64,000 nt of DNA from Rhizobium oryziradicis (GCF_001939045.1 NZ_MKIM01000020.1:1-64000), one strand, 5' to 3'. Shown: positions 7,801 through 17,129, counted from the first letter of the stretch. Notes: generated by a model from the letters alone, not told the origin. A program made the numbers and translations.

Positions 7801-9705
7801 ATGAACATCAATAAAAATATTTTTACGATGTCTATCGCTGCACTGATGATTGGCATGGGTGCGCAAGCCGCATTTGCGTTTCAACAATCACCAATGCTGG
7901 ATGCAGAGGTGAAGGCGGGCAAGCTGCCACCGGTTGATCAGCGTTTGCCAACCCATCCGCGTGTTCTGGATGTTGAAAGCATTGGTAAGTTTGGCGGCAC
8001 CTGGCACCGCGCCTATAAAGGCCCGGGCGACCGTTGGGGTCCCACCAAGTTGATTGAAGAGCGGGCGCTCAAGTTTTTCCAAGGGGCGGATGGCAAGCTG
8101 AAGATGATTCCGACCTTCATCGATAGCTATAGCATGAGCCCGGATGGCAAGGAATTTACCTTCACGCTGCTCGATGGCCTGAAGTGGTCTGATGGCGTGC
8201 CCGTCACCACCGAAGACGTGAAGTTCTGGTATGAAGATGTCTTTATGAACAAGGACATTGTGGCGACGATTGATACGCTCTATGCGCCGGGCGGCAAGCC
8301 GCTTCAGGTGGAGATTGTCGATGGGCGCACCTTCAAGGTCAAGTTTGCCCAGCCCTATGTGTATTTCCTCACCATTTTGGCCAAGGATTCCACTGGCGAG
8401 CCAAGTCTGGACCGTCCATCCTTCATTATGCCGAAGCACTATTTGAAGAATTTCATGCCGAAATATGCCGATAAGGCCGCCCTTGATAAGGTGGTGGCTG
8501 AAAAGGGTGTGAAGAAATGGTCTGACCTGTGGAGCTCCAAGGGGCCGATTACGGCCTGGAACCAGAACCCTGATCTGCCGGTGATTACGCCATGGAAAAT
8601 TGTCACGCCGCCGCCTGCCGATGTGATGGTGATGGAGCGCAATCCTTATTATTACATGGTCGATAAGGCAGGCAATCAGCTGCCCTATATCGACCGGATC
8701 GAACACAAGCTGTTTGATGGTCAGGAAAATTTCAACCTGATGGTCGTACAGGGCCAGATCGACATGCAGCAGCGCTACACCTTCAATGGTGATTTTACCT
8801 TCTATAAGGAAAATGAGAAGCGCGGCGATTATAAAGTGCTGAAATGGACCAATTCGGAAGCCTGGTCTCTGGTGCCTAATCTCACCGTGAAGGATCCGGG
8901 CCTGAATGCGTTGATCAACACTGTTGATTTCCGTCATGCCTTGAGCATTGCCATTGACCGCGACACCATCAACGAATTGTCGCAATCGGGCCTTGGCAAG
9001 GCGCGCTCTGCCTCTCCGGTTTCCAGCTCTCCCTATTATAATGAAGAGCTTGCCAAGCACTGGGCTGAGCATGATCCGGACAAGGCCAATGAACTGCTCG
9101 ACAAGATGGGCCTCACCAAGCGCGATGGCGATGGCTTCCGCCTGAACAAGGATGGCAAGCGGATCTCTATTGTGGTGGAAACCTATCTGGATGCCTTTGC
9201 CAATACGCTGGAAATGATCCGCGACAATTGGCGCGACATTGGCGTCGAGCTTTTGCCGCGGGTGATTGACCGGACCCAGTACGATTCCAATCGCGACAAC
9301 AATGATTTCCAGATGCAATATACCCCGTTTGACCGGCTCTCGATTGTGCCTTCCGATCCCCGCCTGATGCTGGGCGATGATGGCTATGCCGAGCAATATT
9401 ACACCTGGTATCAAACCAAGGGTGCCTCTGGCATGGAGCCACCGAAGGATTCACCCATTCGCTCGCTGTGGGCCGACTGGGATAAGGCCGCCGGAGCCAG
9501 CACGATTGAAGAGGCTGACAAAGCCACCAATCACATGATTAAAACCTTTGTGGAACAGGGTTATGTCATTGGTTTGGTGGGCCAAACCCCGGCTCTGGTG
9601 ATTGCCAAAAACACCATGAAGAATGTCCGCGACGGCCTTATCAATGATGATGTGACCCGTGGTGAAGGCATTGCCTATCCTGCGCAGTTTTACTTCGACA
9701 AATAA
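7801..9705 (+). CDS. Extracellular solute-binding protein, family 5 (Opp/Dpp type)
   Basis: Periplasmic binding protein of an ABC importer, 634 aa, longer than the roughly 510-540 aa of classical DppA/OppA. It starts with a Sec signal peptide (about residues 1-26, cut after AAFA). The typical family-5 body follows, including FTFTLLDGLKWSDGVPVTTEDVKFWYED. The start at 7801 has an excellent AAGGAGG box; the in-frame start at 7783 lies upstream of it. Family-5 proteins can bind peptides, but some, as in Thermotoga, bind oligosaccharides. The linked alpha-mannosidase makes a glycan ligand more likely here. It is a paralogue of the protein at 25874-27790: both begin the mature region with a KLPP..RLP.hPRV pattern. 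A hairpin with a T-tract separates it from the permease genes. Confidence 0.93.
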   Translation: MNINKNIFTMSIAALMIGMGAQAAFAFQQSPMLDAEVKAGKLPPVDQRLPTHPRVLDVESIGKFGGTWHRAYKGPGDRWGPTKLIEERALKFFQGADGKLKMIPTFIDSYSMSPDGKEFTFTLLDGLKWSDGVPVTTEDVKFWYEDVFMNKDIVATIDTLYAPGGKPLQVEIVDGRTFKVKFAQPYVYFLTILAKDSTGEPSLDRPSFIMPKHYLKNFMPKYADKAALDKVVAEKGVKKWSDLWSSKGPITAWNQNPDLPVITPWKIVTPPPADVMVMERNPYYYMVDKAGNQLPYIDRIEHKLFDGQENFNLMVVQGQIDMQQRYTFNGDFTFYKENEKRGDYKVLKWTNSEAWSLVPNLTVKDPGLNALINTVDFRHALSIAIDRDTINELSQSGLGKARSASPVSSSPYYNEELAKHWAEHDPDKANELLDKMGLTKRDGDGFRLNKDGKRISIVVETYLDAFANTLEMIRDNWRDIGVELLPRVIDRTQYDSNRDNNDFQMQYTPFDRLSIVPSDPRLMLGDDGYAEQYYTWYQTKGASGMEPPKDSPIRSLWADWDKAAGASTIEEADKATNHMIKTFVEQGYVIGLVGQTPALVIAKNTMKNVRDGLINDDVTRGEGIAYPAQFYFDK

Positions 9706-9736
9706 GCGGGCAGGGCACTGTTGTGCCGTGTGATCA

Positions 9737-9776
9737 CCCCTCCCCCTTGTGGGGAGGGTCGGGGAGGGGCTTTTTT
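9737..9776 (+). terminator. G/C-rich attenuator-like hairpin after the binding-protein gene
   Basis: CCCTCCCC (9738-9745) can pair either with GGGGAGGG (9751-9758) or, extended by one base, with GGGGAGGGG (9761-9769), the latter directly followed by six T residues. It starts 32 bases after the stop of the binding-protein gene. The alternative pairings and T-run suggest partial termination, which would leave more binding-protein mRNA than permease mRNA. Similar sequences are common palindromic repeats in rhizobial genomes. Confidence 0.6.
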
Positions 9777-9887
9777 AGGTCCAGCTTTCAAATTCTTCAC
9801 CACAAAAAATAGACGGCCAACCCCATCGTTAGGCTGGCCTGACTTTCGAAATTGGAACCGGCGGGTGAGCAACCCGGAGGAGGAGCC

Positions 9888-10874
9888 ATGATCAATCTGA
9901 TTATCAGACGGATCCTGTGGGCCATACCCACATTGATTTTCGTCTCCTTTATATCCTTCGTTATTATCCAGCTGCCGCCGGGAGATTATGTCACGGCCTA
10001 TGTCGGGCAATTGCGCCACAATGGCGAATATATCACCGACGTGCAGGAAGCCTTGATGCGCCAGCAATACGGACTGAATGATCCGATTGTGCTGCAATAT
10101 TGGCGTTGGATCAGCGCGATTATCTTTCATGGTGATTTTGGCCGCTCGCTGGAATGGAACATGGATGTCAAGGACATGATCTGGGATCGCCTCGGGCTCA
10201 CGCTGGCCATCTCGTCCTTGTCCATGGTGTTCACCTGGATCATTGCCATTCCCATCGGCGTCTATTCGGCAACCCGGCAATATTCCTTTCTCGATTATGT
10301 GTTCACCATCTTTGGCTTTATCGGCAAAGGTGTGCCGGAGTTTCTTCTGGCGCTGATTTTGATGTGGCTCAGTTTCACCTATTTCAATCTCGATGTCGGC
10401 GGGTTGTTTTCGGCTGAATATGCCTCAGCGCCGTGGTCCTGGGCGCGGTTTGTCAATCTGCTCTCGCATCTGTGGGTGCCGGTGGTGGTGCTGGGGGTCA
10501 GCAGCACGGCGGGGCTGATTCGCGTGATGCGGGCCAATATGCTGGATGAAATCGGCAAGCCCTATGTGGAAACCGCCTATGCCCAAGGCATGACCGAGCG
10601 GCAGGTGGTGTGGCGCTATCCGGTGCGCATCGCGCTCAATCCATTTATCTCCACCGTCGGCTGGGCGCTGCCAGCGCTGTTTTCCGGCGATATTATTGCG
10701 GCCGTGGTGCTGAACCTGCCGACCACCGGTCCGCTTTTGCTCAAAGCGCTTCAGATGCAGGACATGTATCTGGCCGGCAGCTTTATCCTCATTCTCAGCG
10801 TGTTCACCGTGATCGGCACAATGTTATCCGACATTCTGCTGGCTTGGTCTGACCCGCGCATTCGTTTCTCGTGA
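9888..10874 (+). CDS. ABC transporter permease, DppB/OppB type
   Basis: First inner-membrane permease of the importer, 328 aa. The N-terminal helix segment IRRILWAIPTLIFVSFISFV and the ELPPGDY-like motif QLPPGDYVTAY are typical of DppB/OppB. Several further helices follow, and the EAA-type cytoplasmic loop contains VETAYAQGM and precedes the last helices. I chose the ATG at 9888 because GGAGGAGGAG ends just before it; the upstream in-frame ATG at 9852 has no comparable site. It heads the permease-permease-ATPase-ATPase block and lies after a probable attenuator. Confidence 0.93.
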   Translation: MINLIIRRILWAIPTLIFVSFISFVIIQLPPGDYVTAYVGQLRHNGEYITDVQEALMRQQYGLNDPIVLQYWRWISAIIFHGDFGRSLEWNMDVKDMIWDRLGLTLAISSLSMVFTWIIAIPIGVYSATRQYSFLDYVFTIFGFIGKGVPEFLLALILMWLSFTYFNLDVGGLFSAEYASAPWSWARFVNLLSHLWVPVVVLGVSSTAGLIRVMRANMLDEIGKPYVETAYAQGMTERQVVWRYPVRIALNPFISTVGWALPALFSGDIIAAVVLNLPTTGPLLLKALQMQDMYLAGSFILILSVFTVIGTMLSDILLAWSDPRIRFS

Positions 10875-10881
10875 GGTGCTC

Positions 10882-12042
10882 ATGACTGACTTGACCCAAA
10901 GTTCTCAAGCTGTTGTGGAGCAAAAACAGCCGCCCTTGGCCGCACCTGTTACCAAGGATGAAGCGCTCTATACCGCCAAACCGTGGACGCTGATCTGGTG
11001 GCGGTTTAAAAAACACAAACTGGCGCTGGCCTCGCTGATTTTTCTGGGGTTCTGCATTGTCATCACGGTGTTTGCCGATTTCATCTCGCCTTACGACCCC
11101 GGCGACATCAACAAACTCAATACGTTTGTGCCGCCCACCCGTATTCATGTCCTTCATGAGGGCAGCCTGCAACGCCCGTTTATCTATGGGTTGAAGCGCA
11201 GCCGCGATCCGGAAACGGCGCGGGTGATCTATGTGGAAGACACAGCCAAGCCTTTGCCAATCTCCTATTTCACCAAGGGCGATGCTTATAATCTGCTGGG
11301 CCTGTTTCCCACCAAGATCCATCTGTTTGGCATTGAAGGTTCCAAACAGAAGATCAATGTGATTGGCACCGATTCCCTTGGCCGCGATCTGTTTTCACGC
11401 ATTCTCTATGGGGCGCGGGTCACGCTCTCGGCGGGTCTGATCGGCGTTGCCTTTGCCTTTTTCATTGGCATCTTTATGGGGGCAGTCTCCGGTTATTATG
11501 GTGGCGCGATTGATGGGGCGATCCAGCGGTTGATGGAGTTTATCCGCTCTATCCCCACAATACCCCTCTGGATGGGGCTTGCGGCGGCCTTGCCGATCAC
11601 CTGGGATCCGCTGCTGGTCTATGTGCTGATCACCATCATTTTGGCGCTGATTGGCTGGACCAGCCTGGCGCGGGTGGTACGCGGGCGGTTTTATTCGCTG
11701 AAAACCGAGGATTATATTTTGGCGGCGCGTCTCTCTGGTGCCACCGAATATCGCATTGTTACCAAACATATGCTGCCTGCCATGACCAGCCATATCATTG
11801 CGGCCACCACGCTTGCGGTGCCGGAGATGATTTTGGGCGAAACGGCTTTGAGCTTCTTAGGGTTGGGGCTTCGCCCGCCGGTGGTGTCTTGGGGCGTGCT
11901 GCTTCAGGATGCGCAAAACCTGCGCTCGATTGCGCTGGCACCATGGCTGTTGGCTCCGGGCATTGCGATTATTTTTGTTGTTCTCGCCTTCAACTTCTTG
12001 GGCGACGGTCTGCGCGATGCAGCCGATCCCTATGGCCATTGA
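10882..12042 (+). CDS. ABC transporter permease, DppC/OppC type, long form
   Basis: Second permease, 386 aa, against about 300 aa for E. coli DppC. The extra length is a segment of roughly 110 residues between the first helix and the conserved GTDSLGRDLFSRILYGAR motif, where classical DppC has only about 40-50 residues. That segment probably lies in the periplasm. The EAA loop (EDYILAARLSGAT) and the C-terminal FNFLGDGLRDAADP are normal for the family. GAGG five bases upstream supports the ATG at 10882. The paralogue at 28786-29961 shares the same insertion, so the two define a subfamily that may have a different ligand class from dipeptides. Confidence 0.92.
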   Translation: MTDLTQSSQAVVEQKQPPLAAPVTKDEALYTAKPWTLIWWRFKKHKLALASLIFLGFCIVITVFADFISPYDPGDINKLNTFVPPTRIHVLHEGSLQRPFIYGLKRSRDPETARVIYVEDTAKPLPISYFTKGDAYNLLGLFPTKIHLFGIEGSKQKINVIGTDSLGRDLFSRILYGARVTLSAGLIGVAFAFFIGIFMGAVSGYYGGAIDGAIQRLMEFIRSIPTIPLWMGLAAALPITWDPLLVYVLITIILALIGWTSLARVVRGRFYSLKTEDYILAARLSGATEYRIVTKHMLPAMTSHIIAATTLAVPEMILGETALSFLGLGLRPPVVSWGVLLQDAQNLRSIALAPWLLAPGIAIIFVVLAFNFLGDGLRDAADPYGH

Positions 12043-12057
12043 GGAGGTAAGGAAACC

Positions 12058-13107
12058 ATGACTCATTCTCCCATGCCACCAGAGCGTATTTTGCAATTGA
12101 ACGACGTTGGTGTGCACTTTCCCACCCGTGACGGTCTGGTCAAAGCCGTCAATGGCGTGTCCTATCATGTCAACCGAGGCGAAGTGCTGGGCATTGTTGG
12201 CGAAAGCGGTTCTGGCAAGTCGGTGACGGCACGCTCCATCATGCGGCTTTTGCCCAAAAATGCGGTGGATGCAGGCGGCTCGGTGCAGTTTCGAAAGCGC
12301 GATGGTCAGGAAATCGTGCTGTCTGAGCAAGAGCGGCTTGGCAAAACCATGCGGAGTTTACGCGGCGGCGATATTGGCATGGTGTTTCAAGAACCCATGA
12401 CAGCCCTTTCGCCGGTGCATACCATTGGCACGCAGATCATGCGCACGGTTATGTTGCATCAAAAAGTCTCAAAAGCGCAGGCGCGCCAACGCGCCATAGA
12501 GCTTTTGACCAAGGTGCAAATGCCGCGCCCCAATGAAATTGTCGATAATTACCCGCATCACCTGTCTGGCGGCATGCGGCAAAGGGCGATGATTGCGCTG
12601 GCGTTGGCCTGTGATCCCTGTCTGCTGATTGCCGATGAGCCAACCACGGCGCTGGACGTGACCACGGAAGCCCAAATTCTGGAATTGCTGAAATCTCTTC
12701 AGCAAGAAATGGATATGGCCATTGTGTTCATCACCCATAATTTTGGCGTGGTGGCCGATATCGCCGATCGCATTGCGGTGATGTATCTTGGCCGGGTTGT
12801 CGAAACCGGCACGGTGGATGAGATTTTCTACGAGCCGAAACATCCCTATACGCAAGCGCTTCTCGGCTCCATTCCACGGCTTGGCAAAAGCCATGGCAAA
12901 CGGCTGCGTACTATCTCTGGCATGGTGCCAGACCCGTATAATGTGCCCTCCGGCTGTTCCTTCCATCCTCGGTGCGAACGGGCGGTGGCGGGCGTGTGCA
13001 ATGTGCGCATCCCCGATGTGGTGCACTATGCGAGTGGTCAGATTGCCCGCTGCCATTTTCCCGGAACTGATTTGCCCGACCCTGATCGTATGGAGGCAGC
13101 CCAATGA
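12058..13107 (+). CDS. ABC transporter ATP-binding protein, DppD/OppD type
   Basis: Cytoplasmic ATPase of 349 aa that would power the upstream permeases. Walker A is GESGSGKS, the signature is LSGGMRQR, and Walker B is [12 protein letters not shown], all intact. The C-terminal OppD/DppD region contains CSFHPRC, a cysteine-bearing motif common in this family. A GGAGGTAAGG box precedes the ATG. It overlaps the next ATPase gene by 4 bp (ATGA), which indicates coupled translation of the pair. Confidence 0.95.
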   Translation: MTHSPMPPERILQLNDVGVHFPTRDGLVKAVNGVSYHVNRGEVLGIVGESGSGKSVTARSIMRLLPKNAVDAGGSVQFRKRDGQEIVLSEQERLGKTMRSLRGGDIGMVFQEPMTALSPVHTIGTQIMRTVMLHQKVSKAQARQRAIELLTKVQMPRPNEIVDNYPHHLSGGMRQRAMIALALACDPCLLIADEPTTALDVTTEAQILELLKSLQQEMDMAIVFITHNFGVVADIADRIAVMYLGRVVETGTVDEIFYEPKHPYTQALLGSIPRLGKSHGKRLRTISGMVPDPYNVPSGCSFHPRCERAVAGVCNVRIPDVVHYASGQIARCHFPGTDLPDPDRMEAAQ

Positions 13108-14171
13108 GCAATGCACTTCTTTCTCCGACATCCCAGGCTCAGGCCCCGATGGCAGATGATACGCTGCTGTCCATCCGCGAGGCGCGCAAGCACTTTCCCA
13201 TCTATAAAGGCTGGATGCGCAAGCAGATCGGCAGCATCAAAGCGGTGGATGACATCAGCTTTGATATCAAGAAAGGCGAAACCTTTGGTCTGGTGGGCGA
13301 AAGTGGTTCGGGCAAATCCTCCATCGCGCGCCTGATTTTGCGCGCCTATGATGTCAGCGGTGGCTCGATTCTGTTTCGCCGGGGTGATGGCTCTGTGGTC
13401 GATATCACCGCGCTCAATGATTTCGAGATGCGCGACATTCGCCGCGAAATGCAAATGATTTTTCAAGATCCCTATTCGTCGCTCAATCCACGTATGCGGC
13501 TTCTGGATCTGGTGGGGGAGCCTTTGGTCATCCATGGCTGGGGAACGCCTGCTGAAATTCGCGACCGGGTGGCTGAGCTTTTGGGGCTGGTGGGTCTTCG
13601 CCCGGAATATGTGATGCGCTATCCGCATGCGTTTTCGGGTGGCCAACGCCAGCGTATCGGCATTGCCCGCGCACTCGCGCTGAACCCCAGTTTTATTGCC
13701 GCCGACGAAGCGGTGTCCGCGCTGGATGTGTCGGTGGCGGCGCAAAACATCAATCTGATGCAGGATTTGCAGGAAAAATTTGGCCTGACCTATCTGTTTA
13801 TCACCCACGATCTGGGCATGGTCGAGCATATCTCGGATCGGGTGGGCGTGATGTATCTGGGCCGTTTGATGGAGGTGGGGCCAACAGCCGAGATGTTTAC
13901 AAAGCCGCTGCATCCTTACACAGAAGCGCTGCTGGCGGCGGTGCCGCAGCCTGATCCGCGTGGCAATCGCCTGCGCAAGCGTGTGCCGCTGAAAGGGGAA
14001 ATCGCCGATGCGATGAATGTGCCAACCGGCTGTGCCTTCCATCCGCGTTGCCCTTATGCCGATCAGACCTGCCGCACCGAAGTGCCAGCGCTTCGCACGT
14101 TGGCGGGCGGGCGGCTGGCGCGGTGCCACTATGCTGAGAAGCTCGATTTGACTGGCGTTGCTGCCTCATAG
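13104..14171 (+). CDS. ABC transporter ATP-binding protein, DppF/OppF type
   Basis: Second ATPase of the importer, 355 aa. Walker A is GESGSGKS, the Q-loop region is MIFQDPYSSLNPR, and the signature is FSGGQRQR. Walker B reads FIAADEAVSALD, with Ala where most relatives have Pro, but Asp and Glu are present, so it should be active. The C-terminal cysteine motif CAFHPRCPYADQTC is present. Its start overlaps the stop of the DppD-type gene. It is the last gene of the mannosidase-transporter operon, followed by a hairpin with a T-run at 14225-14246. Confidence 0.95.
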   Translation: MSNALLSPTSQAQAPMADDTLLSIREARKHFPIYKGWMRKQIGSIKAVDDISFDIKKGETFGLVGESGSGKSSIARLILRAYDVSGGSILFRRGDGSVVDITALNDFEMRDIRREMQMIFQDPYSSLNPRMRLLDLVGEPLVIHGWGTPAEIRDRVAELLGLVGLRPEYVMRYPHAFSGGQRQRIGIARALALNPSFIAADEAVSALDVSVAAQNINLMQDLQEKFGLTYLFITHDLGMVEHISDRVGVMYLGRLMEVGPTAEMFTKPLHPYTEALLAAVPQPDPRGNRLRKRVPLKGEIADAMNVPTGCAFHPRCPYADQTCRTEVPALRTLAGGRLARCHYAEKLDLTGVAAS

Positions 14172-14224
14172 ACGGACTGACGCGCGCAAAGAGCATTGAC
14201 TCTCAGTGGGATTAGATCAATCTG

Positions 14225-14246
14225 ATCGCAGTGATGCGGTTTTTTT
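14225..14246 (+). terminator. Probable terminator of the mannosidase/ABC operon
   Basis: A 6-bp stem with one G-U pair (14225-14230 with 14235-14240) and a GTGA loop is followed directly by a run of T ending at 14246. It lies 53 bases past the last ATPase stop codon. The stem is short, so termination may be incomplete. Confidence 0.55.
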
Positions 14247-14408
14247 GGTCTGTTTTCCCATCACGTTGATGCGATTTTGCGGAATTTTGCTCGACTTTTG
14301 TGCATTGCACCTTTGCGTGTGCGTGGAGAGCGCTTATATTCCGAACCCTTGAACAGGCAGCTCTTGTGCTGCCTGACACTGCTTGTTGGGCCGCGTGAAT
14401 ATCTGACG

Positions 14409-17129
14409 ATGGATAAAAGTCTTCTCCGTTACATTTGGCGGCACACGCGAAAACAGCAGATCTGGGTGCTGGCAATTGTCGTCATTTCCATGCTGCCCTA
14501 TTTTCTCGCGTTCGATTTGCCCAAGCGCATCATCAACGGACCCATTCAAGGCTCCGGCTTTGAGCAGCCAGATTCCCGCCAAGCCTTCATGGCATTTGAT
14601 TATCAGGTCCCATTGACCGATTGGTCCTTGAATTTTGACGGAATTTCTCTGGATCGTTTAACCAGTCTCATGGCGCTCAGCGGCGTATTTCTGCTGCTCG
14701 TTGTGATCAATGGTTTGTTCAAATTCTACATCAATACCTACAAGGGCCGTTTGGGCGAGCGATTGCTGCGGCGTATCCGCTATGAACTGGTGGACCGGAT
14801 TTTGCGGTTTCCACCCAATTATGTGAAGCAGGTTCATTCGTCGGAGCTTTCAACCATCGTGCGAGACGAGGTGGAGCCGTTTGGCGGCTTCACTGGCGAC
14901 GCCTTTGTGCAGCCCACATTGTTGGGTGGTCAGGCCATTGCGGCCCTGAGTTTTATCTTTTTGCAAAGCCTGTGGCTTGGTATGATTGCGGGCGTCATGG
15001 TCGGCTTGCAGGTTGGCATCATCCCCAAAATGCGCAGGCGCCTGATCGATCTTGGCCGCAGGCGTCAGATCACGGCGCGGCATTTTGCCGGGCGCGTTGG
15101 CGAAATTGTCGATGGTGTTGGCGCAATCCACGCTTATGATACATCCAATTATGAACGCGCTGATATTGCCCAGCGATTGGGTCTGATTTACAAAATTCGC
15201 TACGATCTCTATCGCTGGAAGTTTTTTGTTAAATTTTTCAATAACTTCCTCTCGCAGCTGACTCCCTTCCTGTTCTATTCGATCGGCGGTTATTTTGCGC
15301 TTCGCGGCAGTCTCGATGTTGGACAGCTGGTTGCCGTGATCAATGCCTATAAAGACTTGCCAGGGCCGTTGAAGGAGTTGATCGACTGGGATCAGTCACG
15401 CCAGGATGTGCAGGTCAAATACGAGCAGGTTCTGGAGCAGTTCGAGCCGCAACATATGCTTGATCCCGCCTTGCTGGCGGTGGCCTTGACCTCACCTCAA
15501 GGGCATGTGGGCCTGTTGCAGGCGCAAAATGTGACGCTGCTGGATGGCAGTGGCGCAAAAGTTGTCGAGAATGTCAGCCTGAAATTCACACCCGGTGAAA
15601 CGGTGGCAGTGGTTGATAATCACGGCGGCGGTGGCGAGCTGCTGGCAGAAGCTTTTGGGCGTCAGAATTGGCCGGTGTCCGGAAAGGTAACATTGGGTGA
15701 TGTCGATATTCTCGAGCTGCCGGATTCCGTGGTTGGCCGGGCGATGTCTTACGTGTCTGCCGATGGCTATTTCTTCCATGCCAGTTTGAAAGACAATCTG
15801 ATCTACGGTTTGAAACATGCGCCGACAAATTCTGTCAATTACAGTGGACGTGAGGCGGCGCAGCGGCGCTGGGATGTGCGCGAAGCACAATTGGTCGATA
15901 ACAGCGATTTGGATCTGAATGCCGATTGGCTGGATCGGCGCGCAACATCGGTGCTGAATGGCAAACCGGGCGATTTGCGCGATTCGATTATTGGTGCGCT
16001 GAATGCGGTACAGCTCACCAATGATGTGCTGGAACTGGCGTTGCATTCGATTGTGGATCCGTTCGAATATCCGGATCTGACGGAGCGGGTTGTCGAGCTG
16101 CGACTGGCGCTTCGCGAGGAATTGCGAACCCTTGGACTGTCCAATCTGGTGGTCCATTTTGATCCCAGCAGTTACAATAGCGAGGCGACGGTTGGCGAAA
16201 ACCTGTTGTTCGGCACGCTACGGCCCGTGGCCGATATGCCGGTTTTCACCCATAAAAGCGATTATTTCTATGCCGTTTTAGAGCGGGCCGGGCTTCTCAG
16301 TCTGTTCTATGAAATGGGCTTCATGATTGCCGAAAACCTTGTCGAAATCTTTGCCGGCCTGCCGCCGGACCATCCATTTTTCCAGCAGCTCGATGTGTTG
16401 ACCGCCGATGATGTGGTTTACTATCAGCAGATTCTCCAGCGCTTGCAGGGACGCAACAGGCCCGCGCCGACCGAAGAAGAGCAGCGCGCCATGATCCGTC
16501 TGAGCTTCAATTATGTCGAGCCGCGCTATCGTCTGGGTGTGCTGACGGATGAGGTGATGGACAAGATTGTCAGCTCACGCGATCAGTTCCACGATAATTT
16601 GTCGCCTGAATTGCGCAACAGCATTGAACGCTATGATCCGCATCGCTACATGGCGTCGGCCTCCTTGCGCGAAAACGTGATTTTCGGAAAACTTGCCCAC
16701 CGCAACCCCGGAGCCCTTGCGAAGTTTCGCGAGATTGCCCAGCGCCTTTCGATTCAGAAAGGTCTTTCCGATCGCTTTTTGGCCCTTGGGCTGGAATTTG
16801 ATGTGGGAAGTGGTGGGCGCCGCTTAACAATTGCCCAGCGCCACAAGCTCAATTTGGCGCGCGCTCTTGTGCGTCGCTGTGATTATTATATCTTTAATAA
16901 GCCATTGCCGGGCCTGGATCGGCGTGCGCAGGAGGATATTGTTCGAGATGTGCTTGCATTTTTGCAACAGCAGGACAATGATCCGACAATAATGTGGGTG
17001 TTGTCGAACACATCATTGTCAAAAAACTTTGATCGTGTTGTTGTATTCGACAACGGATCAGTGGTCGCGGACGGATCGTACGAGACTCTTGATAAAGAAA
17101 ATGGTATCTTCAAAACGTTGGTGGCATAA
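14409..17129 (+). CDS. ABC-exporter-like protein with degenerate nucleotide-binding domain
   Basis: A 906-aa membrane protein laid out like an ABC exporter, with a transmembrane domain at about residues 15-345 and a nucleotide-binding-like region from about 365 to 906. The ATPase motifs are all changed. The Walker A position reads VDNHGGGGELL (403-413), with Gly409 and Glu410 where Lys and Ser/Thr belong. The Q-loop position is Ala451. The signature region is LTIAQRHKLNLARAL in place of LSGGQRQ..., and Walker B is YYIFNKPLPGLD with Asn830-Lys831 for Asp-Glu. The switch His is missing (Ser866-Asn867). About 340 extra residues sit between the X-loop-like SLKDNLIYG and the signature region, and contain two more such motifs (TVGENLLFG, SLRENVIFG). 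The frame is intact, so this is not a decayed pseudogene. The ATG at 14409 lacks a clear Shine-Dalgarno. ATP hydrolysis is unlikely; a structural or regulatory role is inferred. Confidence 0.8.
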   Translation: MDKSLLRYIWRHTRKQQIWVLAIVVISMLPYFLAFDLPKRIINGPIQGSGFEQPDSRQAFMAFDYQVPLTDWSLNFDGISLDRLTSLMALSGVFLLLVVINGLFKFYINTYKGRLGERLLRRIRYELVDRILRFPPNYVKQVHSSELSTIVRDEVEPFGGFTGDAFVQPTLLGGQAIAALSFIFLQSLWLGMIAGVMVGLQVGIIPKMRRRLIDLGRRRQITARHFAGRVGEIVDGVGAIHAYDTSNYERADIAQRLGLIYKIRYDLYRWKFFVKFFNNFLSQLTPFLFYSIGGYFALRGSLDVGQLVAVINAYKDLPGPLKELIDWDQSRQDVQVKYEQVLEQFEPQHMLDPALLAVALTSPQGHVGLLQAQNVTLLDGSGAKVVENVSLKFTPGETVAVVDNHGGGGELLAEAFGRQNWPVSGKVTLGDVDILELPDSVVGRAMSYVSADGYFFHASLKDNLIYGLKHAPTNSVNYSGREAAQRRWDVREAQLVDNSDLDLNADWLDRRATSVLNGKPGDLRDSIIGALNAVQLTNDVLELALHSIVDPFEYPDLTERVVELRLALREELRTLGLSNLVVHFDPSSYNSEATVGENLLFGTLRPVADMPVFTHKSDYFYAVLERAGLLSLFYEMGFMIAENLVEIFAGLPPDHPFFQQLDVLTADDVVYYQQILQRLQGRNRPAPTEEEQRAMIRLSFNYVEPRYRLGVLTDEVMDKIVSSRDQFHDNLSPELRNSIERYDPHRYMASASLRENVIFGKLAHRNPGALAKFREIAQRLSIQKGLSDRFLALGLEFDVGSGGRRLTIAQRHKLNLARALVRRCDYYIFNKPLPGLDRRAQEDIVRDVLAFLQQQDNDPTIMWVLSNTSLSKNFDRVVVFDNGSVVADGSYETLDKENGIFKTLVA

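Noticed and set aside
7888..9414. Minus-strand open frame of 508 codons
   Set aside because: Fully antisense to the solute-binding protein gene; composition is Ile/His-rich with no recognisable domain.
9811..9840. Second hairpin before the first permease gene
   Set aside because: GGCCA and TGGCC (9815-9819 with 9835-9839) pair, but the rest of the stem is mismatched and there is no T-tract, so it is too weak to list as a feature.
14409..17129. Pseudogene interpretation of the degenerate ABC gene
   Set aside because: The frame is uninterrupted over 906 codons, codon use looks normal and the membrane domain is well formed. Motif loss without frame damage fits a diverged functional protein better.
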